In this document: piece after piece, positions 8,813-18,414 of the stretch
Position numbering within the stretch: the stretch's first letter is position 1
Layout: the number at the start of each line of letters is the position of its first letter
Assembly: GCA_944323845.1 (NCBI GenBank)
Contig: CALUUA010000011.1
Coordinates: 1 to 64,000, forward strand
Origin: an uncultured Bacteroidales bacterium
GTDB taxonomy: Bacteria; Bacteroidota; Bacteroidia; Bacteroidales; UBA932
DNA: 64,000 nt
Direction: 5' to 3'
Program-made: the position numbers and the translations under genes
The notes under the pieces: generated by a model
The model's input: the letters and a program-made list of their open reading frames with translations, nothing else
Told to the model about the DNA's origin: nothing
The model's database searches: none

Positions 8813-10131
8813 GAAGCGGGCCAGTATTTGTCTATGAGCTCCTGCTTGATCCCGGTCTCCGCCTTGGTGAAATATTTCGCGAAGAGTTCCCATGCGGTAT
8901 CGAGCATTTCATTGATTCTGATATTGACATCAATGGCAAGCAGCCTGGTCGCGTAATCTTTCGCATAGTCCAGACACCTCATGTCATAGTCGCTCAGGTC
9001 AAAACCGTTTTCCAGCTTTGTCTTCGCATTCTGTGCGTCGGCATAAAGCCGCACACCTGCATTCATCACCTGATTGTGATCCTCTCGGGTCTGTTTGCCG
9101 ATTACGAGCTGTTTCAGTCGGGAGAGCGACCGGAACGGATCAATGATGATTTTTCCTGAATCAGGATCGGCGCGCAGGTAGAGCTGGCCTTCGGTGATAT
9201 ATCCCGTATTGTCCGGAATGGCGTGAGTGATGTCTCCGTCGTTCAGTGTCGTCACGGCTATGATGGTGATAGACCCGCCTTCAGGCAGCTGTACGGCCTT
9301 TTCGTAGATTTTGGCCAGATCCGAATACAGGGACCCGGGCATCGAATCCTTTGAAGGTATCTGATCCATGCGGTTGCTGACGATACTCAATGCATCTGCA
9401 TAAAGTGTCATATCCGTCAGTAGCACGAGAACCTTTTCGTTCTTGTCCACGGCGAAATACTCGGCTGCGGTAAGAGCCATATCAGGGATGAGAAGTCTCT
9501 CTACAGGCGGTTCTTCAGTAGTGTTGACGAAACTTATGATCTTCCCGAGGGCTCCTGCATTCTCGAACTCATGTTTGAAATACAGATAGTCGTCGTTCGT
9601 AAGTCCCATTCCTCCCAGAATGATCTTGTCCACATCAGCCCTCAAGGCTACCTGGGCCATCACGTTGTTGTACGGCTGGTCAGGGTCGGCGAAAAACGGG
9701 ATTTTCTGTCCGGACACCAGAGTATTGTTCAGGTCTATTCCTGCTATGCCCGTCGGAATCAGCTGCGACGGCTGGCGCCTCTTGTACGGATTGACCGAAG
9801 GTCCCCCGGTCTCCCTCTTTTCCCCTTCCACTTCCGGACCTCCGTCGATAGGACGGCCGTATGCATTGAAGAACCGTCCGGCAAGGTCATCGCTGACTTT
9901 CAGGGTAGGCGGTTCGCCGAGGAATGCAACTTCGGCATCAGTCGGTATTCCTTCCGTCCCTGCAAAGATCTGGAGCGTTACCAGATCCCCCTTTGTCTTC
10001 ACCACTTGGGCGAGCCTTCCTTCCACGGTGGCCAGCTCATCATTCGACACACCCTTGGCCCTCAGGGATACTGTGGCCTTGGTGATTGACTCCAGCTGCG
10101 TATATACTTTCTGAAATGCCTTATTTGCCAT
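8800..10131 (-). CDS. ntpB: V-type ATPase subunit B
   Basis: Non-catalytic nucleotide-site subunit of the A3B3 head. The 443 residues show the family's N-terminal barrel, the GRPIDGGPE region, RRQPSQLIPTGIAGIDLNNTLVSGQKIPFFA near residues 118 to 148 (where a canonical P-loop is absent, as normal for B subunits), and LTDMTLYADALSIVSNRMDQIPS further on. The start overlaps the end of subunit A by 11 bases, indicating coupled translation. The last residues PASSEA are encoded within a 16-bp direct repeat. Together with subunit A it makes the hexameric motor. Confidence 0.95.
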   Translation of the reverse strand: MANKAFQKVYTQLESITKATVSLRAKGVSNDELATVEGRLAQVVKTKGDLVTLQIFAGTEGIPTDAEVAFLGEPPTLKVSDDLAGRFFNAYGRPIDGGPEVEGEKRETGGPSVNPYKRRQPSQLIPTGIAGIDLNNTLVSGQKIPFFADPDQPYNNVMAQVALRADVDKIILGGMGLTNDDYLYFKHEFENAGALGKIISFVNTTEEPPVERLLIPDMALTAAEYFAVDKNEKVLVLLTDMTLYADALSIVSNRMDQIPSKDSMPGSLYSDLAKIYEKAVQLPEGGSITIIAVTTLNDGDITHAIPDNTGYITEGQLYLRADPDSGKIIIDPFRSLSRLKQLVIGKQTREDHNQVMNAGVRLYADAQNAKTKLENGFDLSDYDMRCLDYAKDYATRLLAIDVNIRINEMLDTAWELFAKYFTKAETGIKQELIDKYWPASSEA

Positions 10132-11872
10132 TATTCAAAAAATTATTGAGTTGTTCCTGATATTCGTTGAATTTTCCGCCCTTGAACTCGGAATAATTCA
10201 TCTGTTTCAGCAGGTTGATCATTTCCTTGAAGAAGTTCCTGCACTGTTCGAAATCCTCGAACCGGAATTCCCTGTCGCATATGTCCAGCACAAGATTCAG
10301 CATATATTCCTGCCTCTCCATCGGTGTCAGACTGTCTACAGGGTCGAATGCATCCTGCTGGAGGATGATGAAATCCACCAGTTCGGATTTCCAGAAAAGC
10401 TCGTGATAGCTCATCGGGACGCCGTCATCGCCCAGAATGTTGATCTGGTCGTTCGCCTCTTTTCCCCTGCGGATGATGTATTTGGTCTTTTCGACTTTTT
10501 CCGCCCATCCTTTACCGACCTTTTCTGCAAGATAGTCCCTGATTTCAGGATATTCCAGATACTTTGAGTATGAATCTATAGGATTGACGGCAGGATACCT
10601 TTTCTGGTCGGCCCTTTTCTGTTCCAATGCGTAAAAACATCTGGCCGCCTTTTTCGTCGATTCTGTGACGGGCTCCTTAAGGTTTCCTCCGGCAGGGGAG
10701 ACCGTCCCGATGAATGTTACCGACCCTGTCTTTCCGTTGTTGAGCACCACCATTCCGGCGCGCGCGTAGAAGTTGGAAATGATGGCGGAAAGGTCTACAG
10801 GGAAGGCATCCGCACCCGGAAGTTCCTCCATCCTGTTGCTCATTTCCCTCAATGCCTGTGCCCAGCGTGACGTGGAGTCTGCCAGAAGCAGGACCTTCAG
10901 TCCCATGGCCCTGTAGTACTCGCATATGGTCATGGCAGTGTAGACAGAGGCTTCGCGGGCGGCGATAGGCATGTTCGAGGTATTGCAGATGATGGTGGTA
11001 CGTTCCATCAGATGCCGTCCCGTATGCGGGTCGATTAGCTCGGGAAATTCGGTGAAGATTTCCACGACCTCGTTCGCACGTTCTCCGCAGGCGGCCATCA
11101 CTATCACATCAGCGTCACCCTGCTTGGCTATGGCATGTTGCAGCACAGTCTTCCCGCATCCGAACGGTCCCGGAATGAAGCCCGTACCTCCTTCTGCAAT
11201 AGGGTCGAGAGTGTCTATCACGCGGACACCGGTTTCCATTATCCTGTCTGGCCTCGGTTTCTCCCTGTAAGCCTTGACCGCCACTTTTACCGGCCATTTC
11301 TGTGTCATCGTGACCTTTACATCCTCTCCGGATTCATCCGTCAGGACGGCGATGGTGCTCCTGATATCGTATTGCCCGGCAGGGGCAACTGATTTTACAG
11401 TATATTCCCCCTTGAAAGAGAACGGAACCATGATTTTATGGGGAAGCCAGCCTTCCTTCACTTCGCCCAGCCAGTCAGCCGCGATTACCTTGTCTCCCGG
11501 ACTGGCAAGCGGCGTGAAATCCCACAGTTTTTCCTCATCGAGCGGTCTTGTATATTCCCCCTTTTTCAGGAAAACTCCGGTCATGGTCGTCAGGTCGTTC
11601 TGCAGCCCGTCGTAGCAGCTGGACAGCAGTCCCGGACCGAGGGTAGCCTCGAGCATCCTGCCTTCGAATTCCACTTCATCCCCGTTTTTCAGGCCTCTTG
11701 TGCTCTCGAATACCTGGACGGCGGCATATTTCCCGTTGACCTTTATGACCTCGGCCATAAGTCTCGTGCCCCCTGAACTCACATAGCAGAGTTCATTCTG
11801 CGACACCGGGCCATCGGTCTCCACCGTGACGAGATTGGAAACGATACCCGTAACCTTTCCTGTACTTTTCAT
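10121..11872 (-). CDS. ntpA: V-type ATPase catalytic subunit A
   Basis: Catalytic subunit that hydrolyses (or makes) ATP in the V/A-type motor. The protein has the P-loop GPFGCGKT at about residues 235 to 242, the extra non-homologous V-type insert around residues 110 to 190, and the catalytic CGERANEVVEIFTEFPEL stretch with its Glu. I start it at the ATG at 11872 (583 residues, MKSTGKVTGIV); a TTG eight codons upstream is possible but less likely. Overlap with subunit B and a 42-base gap to the DUF2764 gene place it in the middle of the operon. Confidence 0.95.
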   Translation of the reverse strand: MKSTGKVTGIVSNLVTVETDGPVSQNELCYVSSGGTRLMAEVIKVNGKYAAVQVFESTRGLKNGDEVEFEGRMLEATLGPGLLSSCYDGLQNDLTTMTGVFLKKGEYTRPLDEEKLWDFTPLASPGDKVIAADWLGEVKEGWLPHKIMVPFSFKGEYTVKSVAPAGQYDIRSTIAVLTDESGEDVKVTMTQKWPVKVAVKAYREKPRPDRIMETGVRVIDTLDPIAEGGTGFIPGPFGCGKTVLQHAIAKQGDADVIVMAACGERANEVVEIFTEFPELIDPHTGRHLMERTTIICNTSNMPIAAREASVYTAMTICEYYRAMGLKVLLLADSTSRWAQALREMSNRMEELPGADAFPVDLSAIISNFYARAGMVVLNNGKTGSVTFIGTVSPAGGNLKEPVTESTKKAARCFYALEQKRADQKRYPAVNPIDSYSKYLEYPEIRDYLAEKVGKGWAEKVEKTKYIIRRGKEANDQINILGDDGVPMSYHELFWKSELVDFIILQQDAFDPVDSLTPMERQEYMLNLVLDICDREFRFEDFEQCRNFFKEMINLLKQMNYSEFKGGKFNEYQEQLNNFLNNGK

Positions 11873-11914
11873 ATGTTGATTCTTATTGATTGTCAATTAT
11901 CTGATACCTGACTG

Positions 11915-12535
11915 TCAGCCTGCGTATCCGACACCCTTGAATGTGCTGCGCACCTCGCTGACCAGTTCCCTGAACATTTCCCGCCCGGCCGCCTCGTCGA
12001 GTTTCAGCCATCTGGAGACGATCTTCAGTTTGACCATGAAGCTGAGAATGACCGTGAGGTCGAAATAATGGAACAATGCCAGTTCATCGGCTTTCGCCCA
12101 ATACAGGTCATCGATCCCTCTTTCCCGAGCCAGTATGTCTTTGCCTTCAAGAATCTGCGCCAGACGGTTTTCTTCCTCGAATTCATGGGTGCCCTGACGG
12201 GCAATGTCTCCGTCTTCTCCGAGACTGATGACATCTCTTTCTGCGTCTCTGCCCAAAGCCCTGTTCAGATACCTAACCTTTGCATTCCTTACAGCAAGGT
12301 CGAACCTGAACCACTCCCGAATGAAACAGTTGCCGGAAGAAAGGGCTTCCGAATAGAAGCCGGCAGTGAGATTCTCTTCCGAATATCCTTTTTCCAGAAA
12401 CCCGATGACGGACAGATCCTTGCCGCTGCATTGGGACTTGATCCCGTCCAGAATGTCATCGGTGTCCGTCATCCCTGAAATCGTATCTTCGGACAGTTCA
12501 GGCAGACCGGCGATGATGTAATGGTAATTGTTCAT
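11915..12535 (-). CDS. DUF2764 family protein, V-ATPase operon component
   Basis: The 206-residue protein begins MNNYHYIIAGLPEL and matches my memory of the DUF2764 proteins that sit between the E and A genes of V-ATPase operons in Bacteroidota and relatives. It is soluble and helical and has no catalytic motif I can see. By position it may replace subunit C (the socket joining the shaft to the c-ring), since no separate C gene occurs here; this is inference. It starts 3 bases after the subunit E gene ends. Confidence 0.75.
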   Translation of the reverse strand: MNNYHYIIAGLPELSEDTISGMTDTDDILDGIKSQCSGKDLSVIGFLEKGYSEENLTAGFYSEALSSGNCFIREWFRFDLAVRNAKVRYLNRALGRDAERDVISLGEDGDIARQGTHEFEEENRLAQILEGKDILARERGIDDLYWAKADELALFHYFDLTVILSFMVKLKIVSRWLKLDEAAGREMFRELVSEVRSTFKGVGYAG

Positions 12536-12538
12536 GGC

Positions 12539-13153
12539 CTATTCTCCGAAGAGTATCTTTCTGGTGGCCGGTCTCAGGTATTCTGAAATCAGTTCCCTGA
12601 ATGTCTCGTCCGTAAAGCTGATGAACCAGCTTTCTCCGGCCGGGCCGATGGTAAAGCCTCCGCTGATTTTTCTGGAGAAACGGGCTTCCACTTTCGCATC
12701 AAGCGCCTTAGCCAGTTCCTTGCGGAGGAAAGGCTCCATTTCCTTTTTCAGAGATTCGGGAAGAATGACAGAAAGTCCGACAGGCTCGCTCCCTTCCGGG
12801 TTGAAACTTTTGGCGACTGCCATTATCACCTCTTTCACGAATTCGGCAGATGTCAGGGCTTTCGTGATTTCCTTGTCGGATACCTTGCTTGTCAGCAGAT
12901 TTTCGATTTCCTGTCTGGTCGCTGCGATGCATTGCCCGGCAGCCATTTTCAGGTCGCCTGTGACCTTGGTCTTGAGCTCCTCCGCTTCCTTTCTGGCCTG
13001 CGAGAGGATTTTCTCCGCCTCGGAATTGGCCGCAGCGGTTATTTTGTCAGCCTTGATTCTGGCTTCATTGAGAATCGCCTCGCCTTCCTGCTTTCCTTTG
13101 GACAGACCCTCATTGTAGAGTTTGTCTGTCAGCTCCTGCAATTTGTTCTGCAT
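12539..13153 (-). CDS. ntpE: V-type ATPase subunit E (peripheral stalk)
   Basis: Peripheral stalk subunit that holds the head against rotation. The 204 residues consist of a long N-terminal charged coiled coil (residues 1 to 85, heavy in Glu, Lys, Ala) followed by a small globular domain with FTIGPAGESWFISFTDETFRELI that caps the head. It is the first gene of the operon, with a TAACTTTG promoter box about 60 bases upstream. No separate G/H subunit gene is visible before it, which is common in Bacteroidota operons of this type. Confidence 0.85.
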   Translation of the reverse strand: MQNKLQELTDKLYNEGLSKGKQEGEAILNEARIKADKITAAANSEAEKILSQARKEAEELKTKVTGDLKMAAGQCIAATRQEIENLLTSKVSDKEITKALTSAEFVKEVIMAVAKSFNPEGSEPVGLSVILPESLKKEMEPFLRKELAKALDAKVEARFSRKISGGFTIGPAGESWFISFTDETFRELISEYLRPATRKILFGE

Positions 13154-13212
13154 ACCTGTATTGATCTTTAGTTATAATCGTGTCGGTGCGGTCAAGCAAA
13201 ATCTAATCCAAA

Positions 13213-13220
13213 CAAAGTTA
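13213..13220 (-). promoter_or_regulatory. V-ATPase operon promoter, -7 box
   Basis: Leftward TAACTTTG fits TAnnTTTG and lies 60 bases before the subunit E start, the only good box upstream of the operon. Confidence 0.5.
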
Positions 13221-13304
13221 AGAATTGTTTTCGGATAAAAAACAGTTTGCAGACTTAAATGAAAGTCGGATTCCGGAAGCAGGATATCCTCCTCCGGCGA
13301 TGGC

Positions 13305-14228
13305 TCAGAAACATTCGCGCAGGATGCGGACGATGTTTTCGGCCTTTCCCATGGTATAGAAATGAACCGCAGGCACGCCGTGGGCCAGAAGATCCTTGCA
13401 TTGCGCTATGCACCAGTCTGTCCCTATCTGGTATATGGCTTCCCTGTTTTCTCCTGCGGAACGTATTTCAGTGGTCAGTTCCACAGGAATGTCGATTGAG
13501 AATGATTCCGGCAGAAGCGATACCTGGCGGGCCGTGGTCAGAGGTTTCAGCCCCGGGATTATCGGAACCGTGATTCCGGCCTTCCGGCAGCGGGCTACGT
13601 AATCATAGAAAACCTGATTGTCGAAGAACATCTGGGTGATTATGTAATCGGCTCCGGCATCAGTCTTCTTCTTCAGGTTCTCGATGTCGGTTTCTATGTT
13701 CGGCGCCTCGAAATGTTTTTCAGGATAGCCGCCGACTCCGATGCTGAAGAGATCGCTGCCGTTTTCGAACGCGCAGATGGCTTCGACAAGTTCGCTTGCG
13801 TATCTGTATCCTCCTTCGGCCGGAACGAAACGTTTCTCTCCGATTATGCAGTCCCCGCGCAGGGCCATGATGTTCTCGATGCCGAGAAATTTCAGGTCGC
13901 TCAGCTTGTTGTCTATCTCGTCTGCGGTATTTCCGCCGCAGATCATGTGAGGGACTACATCTATCCTGTAGGCGGACATGATTGCGCTGCAGACCGCCAC
14001 TTCACTGACCTTGTTCCTGACCAGATGTCTGGAGAATGTCCCGTCGGCTTCTTCCCTGAATTCATATTCGTCCCTATGGCAGGTGACATTGATATACCTC
14101 GGATTGAATTCCATGAAAGGCCTTACAGACTCTATCAGTTCCCTGTTCGTTATGCCTTTCATCGGCGGTACTATTTCCAGCGACGGAAAAGGTCTTGTGC
14201 TTTCTTTAAGTATGTCCCGAATTTTCAT
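13305..14228 (-). CDS. metF: methylenetetrahydrofolate reductase
   Basis: Flavoenzyme that reduces 5,10-methylene-THF to 5-methyl-THF, the methyl donor used by MetH. The 307 residues form a single TIM barrel, with the N-terminal PSLEIVPPMKGIT segment carrying the conserved active-site glutamate (Glu in LEIVPP), IENIMALRGD near residues 120 to 130 and ADYIITQMFFDNQVFYDYV around 190 to 210, all family signatures. It starts 45 bases after metH ends on the same strand, so the two enzymes that act in succession are probably co-transcribed. The length is typical of bacterial MetF. Confidence 0.95.
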   Translation of the reverse strand: MKIRDILKESTRPFPSLEIVPPMKGITNRELIESVRPFMEFNPRYINVTCHRDEYEFREEADGTFSRHLVRNKVSEVAVCSAIMSAYRIDVVPHMICGGNTADEIDNKLSDLKFLGIENIMALRGDCIIGEKRFVPAEGGYRYASELVEAICAFENGSDLFSIGVGGYPEKHFEAPNIETDIENLKKKTDAGADYIITQMFFDNQVFYDYVARCRKAGITVPIIPGLKPLTTARQVSLLPESFSIDIPVELTTEIRSAGENREAIYQIGTDWCIAQCKDLLAHGVPAVHFYTMGKAENIVRILRECF

Positions 14229-14273
14229 ATCTGTATCCTTGTTGTCAGAGTCGTTTCAAGATATTCCTTAATC

Positions 14274-17200
14274 CTAATCCAGCATATGTCCCAGAAGAAG
14301 ACGGCCTTGCGCTTCATCCAGACCGCGTCTGCGGCAATAATCGGCGAACTGCTCCATGCCGATGTGCCGGATATCAGGATAGCTTGCCTCCCTGTGGATG
14401 AAAATCATGCCGCATATGGAAGCGTCAGGTGTCATCCCGAAACTTTCGCTCAACAATATACCGAGTTTTTCCCGGTTTTTCAAATGTTCCAGTATATCGG
14501 CTTTCAGGGAGTGGTCCGCAAGGGAAGGATAACCGGCTGCCGGTTTGATCACGGTCATTCCTTCAGCCTTGACAGCCTTTCCTATCATGTCATCCAGCAT
14601 GGACGAGGCGGCTTCTGCCAGAGTGTCCAGAACGGCCTGTCCGATCAGGTCATGTCCGCCGTCGGATTCCGCGCTTGCCGCGAAAAGTCCGCAGACAGAT
14701 CTGATACCGGAGTCTGCACGAGGAACGAAGTCTGCCAGCGACAGGCAGGCCTTTTCTCCGTTTTTCATTACTGTGGCGTTTTCCTGCCTGAGCATCGGTA
14801 TGCGGAACCTTTCCGCGTCCTTTTCCATCACTACGGTATCGTCTTCGGACCATGCTTCGAAAAATTCCATCGCCGCCATGATTTTCAGGTTTTCCTCAGC
14901 CTTCATTGCGTAAATCCGGGAAAGCGCTTCTTCCTTCAGTTCTTCCGCCATTTCACTGCCGGTATCCCTGACTCTGCAGATCATGTAGAACATTTTCCAG
15001 TCGAAATATCGCATGACGTCTTCCAACGGCATTTCGCATGCCGGCATGGAGTCTGTTCCCAGCTCCTCTTTCCTGAGATAGGTTTCAGGTGGGAAAACCG
15101 GTGCAGGTGCGCTTTCATCCTTCTTTTCCCTGTTCCTGTACAATGCCCTGATCTCTTCCTGTTTCCGGTGTTCTTCCGATATGAATTTTTCCCTGTCGGC
15201 CATGTACCTCTTCGCCATCACTGCACTGGCTGACGCATCCGCCCCGTGGAAGACATAGTCATACAACGGAGCAAGTTTCACGGCAGTGTGAAGTGCCGAA
15301 GTGGTGGCTCCGCCGATGAAGAGGGGTATGTTCATCTTTCTGGCCGTCATTTCGCGGCAGATTTCCTCCATCTGGTAAAGGGATGGCGTGATAAGTCCGC
15401 TTACAGCCACTATGTCGGCTCCTGAAGTCTCGGCCGTCTCGAGGATTTTCTCTTTCTCGACCATGACGCCCAGATCGGTGATTTCGAAGCCGTTGCAGCT
15501 CAATACTATGGATGTGATGTTTTTCCCGATGTCATGGACATCGCCTTTTACCGTCGCGATGACTATCGAAGGTTTTTTCTTTCGGGCAGGGACGGAAGTC
15601 ATCCGGCCGTCGTCATTGCCGGGCTTGTCCCCGGCACCTTCATTCATGTATGGCTGGAGGATTCCGACGGCTTCTTTCATGACCTTGGCGGATTTTACCA
15701 CTTGCGGCAGAAACATCTTGCCCTGGCCGAAATACTCTCCGACCGTTTCCATCCCTGCCATCAGTGTTTCCTCTATGACACGCACGGCGCTGCCTTTTTC
15801 CGAGAGCAATGCCATAAGGTCTGCTTCCAGATTTCCTGGAACCCCTTTTACGAGAGCCTTTTTCACTCTTTCATCCGGTGTCCCGTCCTGCCCGCTTCCT
15901 GCGGTCGCGGCAATGTCTTCGACTGATGGTCCGCCTCCTGTGTTTTCTCCTGCGATTCTGGACGCAATGTCTATCAGCCTGTCGGTGGCGTCCTTTCTCC
16001 TGTCGAAGATGACGTCTTCTATCCTTTCCAGCAGTTCCGGATCAATGTCATCGTAGACTCCCAGCATGGCAGGGTTGACTATCGCCATGTCCAGACCTGC
16101 CTTGACCGCATGATAAAGGAATGCGGAATGCATGGCTTCCCTGACCTTGTTGTTGCCTCTGAATGCGAATGAAAGGTTCGATATTCCTCCGGATGTCAGG
16201 GCGCCGGGCAGATTTGCCTTTATCCACTTCACGGCTTCTATGAAGTCTATGCCATAGCGGGCATGTTCTTCTATGCCGGTTCCTATGGACAGAACGTTCG
16301 CATCGAAAATGATATTATGAGGGACTATGCCAGCTTCGCGAGTCAGGAGCCTGTATGCTCTGGAACATATTTCGATTTTCCTCTCGTAACAGGTAGCCTG
16401 TCCCTTTTCATCGAAAGCCATCACGACCATGGCTGCTCCGAGAGCGTCGATCTCCCTGGCTTTGCGTATGAATTCCTTTTCCCCGTCCTTGAGGCTTATG
16501 GAGTTCACGATGGACTTTCCCTGGGCGTTTTTCAGTCCGGCCAGAAGGGTCTGCTCATGAGACGAATCTATCATCAGGGCGGCCTTGGCTACATTCGGAT
16601 CGTTCGAAATGTATCTTGTGAAGACTGTCATTTCCCCGGTACTGTCCAGCATCGCATCGTCCAGATTCACATCTATTATGGCAGCCCCGCTTTCTATCTG
16701 GCCGGCAGCTATGCTCAGGGCCTCGTCATATTTCTTTTCCGAGATGAGTCTGGCGAATTTCCTTGAGCCTGCGACATTGGTCCGTTCCCCGATATTGGTG
16801 AACCTGTTTGTCCTGACGTCCAGAACTACCGTTTCAAGTCCGCTTACTTTCAGGGGGGCGGAATTGTCGACGGCCGGTATCTTTCTTGGCTTTATGCCTG
16901 CCAGAGACTGTGCTATGGCCCTGATGTGGTCGGGCGTGGTGCCGCAGCATCCTCCTGCGATGTTCAGCAGCCCTTCTTCCGCCATTGCCTTCATGTCGGA
17001 AGCCATCTTTTCCGGAGACTCGTCATAGCCTCCCAATTCGTTTGGCAGGCCGGCATTCGGATAGCAGCTTACCGCGCAGCCGGCAAATGATGCGACTTCC
17101 CTTATCAACGGGGTCAGCCCTTCGGCCCCGAGGGAACAGTTCAGCCCGAATGACAGCAGGGGATAATGGCTGACTGCCGTATAGAACGCCTCCAGTGTCT

Positions 17201-17792
17201 GTCCAGTCAAAGTCCGCCCGCTCCTGTCTCCCACCGAAACGGAAATCATTACAGGAAAATCCTTTTCGGGAAAAAGTTCCGATACGGCGTACAAGGCGGC
17301 CTTGACATTCAGGGCGTCGAAACAAGTCTCTATGAGAACGGCATCGACTCCTCCCCGGACAAGGGCGGCTATCTGTTCTTTGTATGCTTCCGCAATGTCA
17401 TCGAACCCGTACTGTCTGAATGCCGGATTTTCGACATCAGGCGAGAGCGAGAGGGATTTGGAGGTCGGCCCCACACTTCCGAGGACATGGATTTTCCTCC
17501 CTTGTGCAGAATAGCTGTCAGCTACCTTCCTCGCTATTTCGGCTCCCGCGAAGGCCATGCGCCCCGCCATATCGGAAAGGCCGTACTCGTTCTGCGATAT
17601 TCTGTTTGAACTGAAAGTATTGGTCTCGATGATATCAGCCCCGGCCTCTATGTACTCCCGGTGTATCCGGGCTATGACATCCGGAGCATCTATGTTCAAT
17701 CTGTCGTTGTTGCCGTCCGGGGTGGGGGAGTAACGCTGGATCATGGTCCCCATGGCCCCGTCCAGAATCAGTATTCTGTCCTGGAAATTCAT
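14274..17792 (-). CDS. metH: cobalamin-dependent methionine synthase
   Basis: Transfers the methyl group of methyl-THF to homocysteine through methylcobalamin. With the start at ATG 17792 (MNFQDRILILDGAMGTM) it has 1172 residues in four modules: homocysteine-binding barrel (LNCSLGAEG, then the zinc site GGCCGTTPDHI), pterin-binding barrel (TNIGERTNVAGSRKFARLI), the cobalamin cap and Rossmann module with DVHDIGKNI (His is the lower cobalt ligand), and the reactivation domain with AAGYPSLADHS near the C-terminus. A longer reading from 17864 adds an unconvincing leader that overlaps the terminator side of the previous operon. The upstream region shows no SAM or cobalamin riboswitch that I can recognise. 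It is followed by metF. Confidence 0.96.
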   Translation of the reverse strand: MNFQDRILILDGAMGTMIQRYSPTPDGNNDRLNIDAPDVIARIHREYIEAGADIIETNTFSSNRISQNEYGLSDMAGRMAFAGAEIARKVADSYSAQGRKIHVLGSVGPTSKSLSLSPDVENPAFRQYGFDDIAEAYKEQIAALVRGGVDAVLIETCFDALNVKAALYAVSELFPEKDFPVMISVSVGDRSGRTLTGQTLEAFYTAVSHYPLLSFGLNCSLGAEGLTPLIREVASFAGCAVSCYPNAGLPNELGGYDESPEKMASDMKAMAEEGLLNIAGGCCGTTPDHIRAIAQSLAGIKPRKIPAVDNSAPLKVSGLETVVLDVRTNRFTNIGERTNVAGSRKFARLISEKKYDEALSIAAGQIESGAAIIDVNLDDAMLDSTGEMTVFTRYISNDPNVAKAALMIDSSHEQTLLAGLKNAQGKSIVNSISLKDGEKEFIRKAREIDALGAAMVVMAFDEKGQATCYERKIEICSRAYRLLTREAGIVPHNIIFDANVLSIGTGIEEHARYGIDFIEAVKWIKANLPGALTSGGISNLSFAFRGNNKVREAMHSAFLYHAVKAGLDMAIVNPAMLGVYDDIDPELLERIEDVIFDRRKDATDRLIDIASRIAGENTGGGPSVEDIAATAGSGQDGTPDERVKKALVKGVPGNLEADLMALLSEKGSAVRVIEETLMAGMETVGEYFGQGKMFLPQVVKSAKVMKEAVGILQPYMNEGAGDKPGNDDGRMTSVPARKKKPSIVIATVKGDVHDIGKNITSIVLSCNGFEITDLGVMVEKEKILETAETSGADIVAVSGLITPSLYQMEEICREMTARKMNIPLFIGGATTSALHTAVKLAPLYDYVFHGADASASAVMAKRYMADREKFISEEHRKQEEIRALYRNREKKDESAPAPVFPPETYLRKEELGTDSMPACEMPLEDVMRYFDWKMFYMICRVRDTGSEMAEELKEEALSRIYAMKAEENLKIMAAMEFFEAWSEDDTVVMEKDAERFRIPMLRQENATVMKNGEKACLSLADFVPRADSGIRSVCGLFAASAESDGGHDLIGQAVLDTLAEAASSMLDDMIGKAVKAEGMTVIKPAAGYPSLADHSLKADILEHLKNREKLGILLSESFGMTPDASICGMIFIHREASYPDIRHIGMEQFADYCRRRGLDEAQGRLLLGHMLD

Positions 17793-17833
17793 GTCTGTTC
17801 TATGTCGGGAATTGCTTGTCAATCTCCAATAAT

Positions 17834-17880
17834 GAAAAAACCGAAGAAAATGTGTTTCAGGCACACCTTCTCCGGTTTGG
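17834..17880 (-). terminator. intrinsic terminator of the mmdA-biotin carrier operon
   Basis: Leftward RNA folds AAACCGGAGAA with TTCTTCGGTTT (one mismatch) around an inner GTGTG/CACA stem, and then runs into six T. It lies between the biotin carrier stop at 17900 and metH. Confidence 0.75.
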
Positions 17881-17899
17881 TTTTTCCGGTTCTATAACC

Positions 17900-18391
17900 T
17901 TATGCGATGGTTACGATAGGTGCCCCTTCAAGTACCGAGTCGCCCTTGTTCACATTTATGGCAGTCACCGTGCCGCCGTGTGAAGCCTCGATATCGTTTT
18001 CCATCTTCATGGCTTCAAGTACGGCCACTTTCTGTCCCTGTTTCACAGAATCGCCGACATTGACGCAGATTTCCACTATGACGCCGGGCAGCGGTGCCGG
18101 AACAGGTTTTCCCGTTCCTGTTGCTACCGGAGCCGGAGCTGCTGTTTCCGCCTTTGGCGCAGCCGGCTGCGGAGCAGGAGCCGGTGCGGAGACCAGCTGA
18201 GGCGCTGCCGCCGGAGCCTGGGCCGATACCGGAGCAGGAGCCGGTGCTGATGCAGCCGCACTGCATGCAGCCACCCCTGATTCGACTGAATACTGTATCC
18301 CGTTCACGGTGACTGTCGCGCTGTCGCCGTTGACGGAGTTGATCTCGACATTATAATCGTTGCCGTTTATTCTGAATTTATACTGGCTCAT
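17900..18391 (-). CDS. biotin carboxyl carrier protein of an acyl-CoA decarboxylase/carboxylase
   Basis: Carries the biotin that receives CO2 from the carboxyltransferase. The last 75 residues of 163 form a biotinyl domain, with the acceptor lysine in VLEAMKMENDI. Before it lies a long Ala/Pro linker (residues 43 to 95) that lets the domain swing between active sites, and the first 40 residues (MSQYKFRINGNDYNVEI) match the N-terminal part of Bacteroidota biotin carriers. It is the last gene of the unit with mmdA and the small gene at 18415, and ends at a clear terminator. Confidence 0.92.
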   Translation of the reverse strand: MSQYKFRINGNDYNVEINSVNGDSATVTVNGIQYSVESGVAACSAAASAPAPAPVSAQAPAAAPQLVSAPAPAPQPAAPKAETAAPAPVATGTGKPVPAPLPGVIVEICVNVGDSVKQGQKVAVLEAMKMENDIEASHGGTVTAINVNKGDSVLEGAPIVTIA

Positions 18392-18414
18392 TGTCTTTGG
18401 GTTTAACTGTTCTA

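Noticed and set aside
13713..15233. 506-codon open frame opposite metF and metH
   Set aside because: It lies wholly antisense to two clear enzymes and has Cys/His/Phe-rich composition typical of mirror frames.
17793..17899. SAM or cobalamin riboswitch before metH
   Set aside because: The gap holds only the terminator of the previous operon; no matching core seen.
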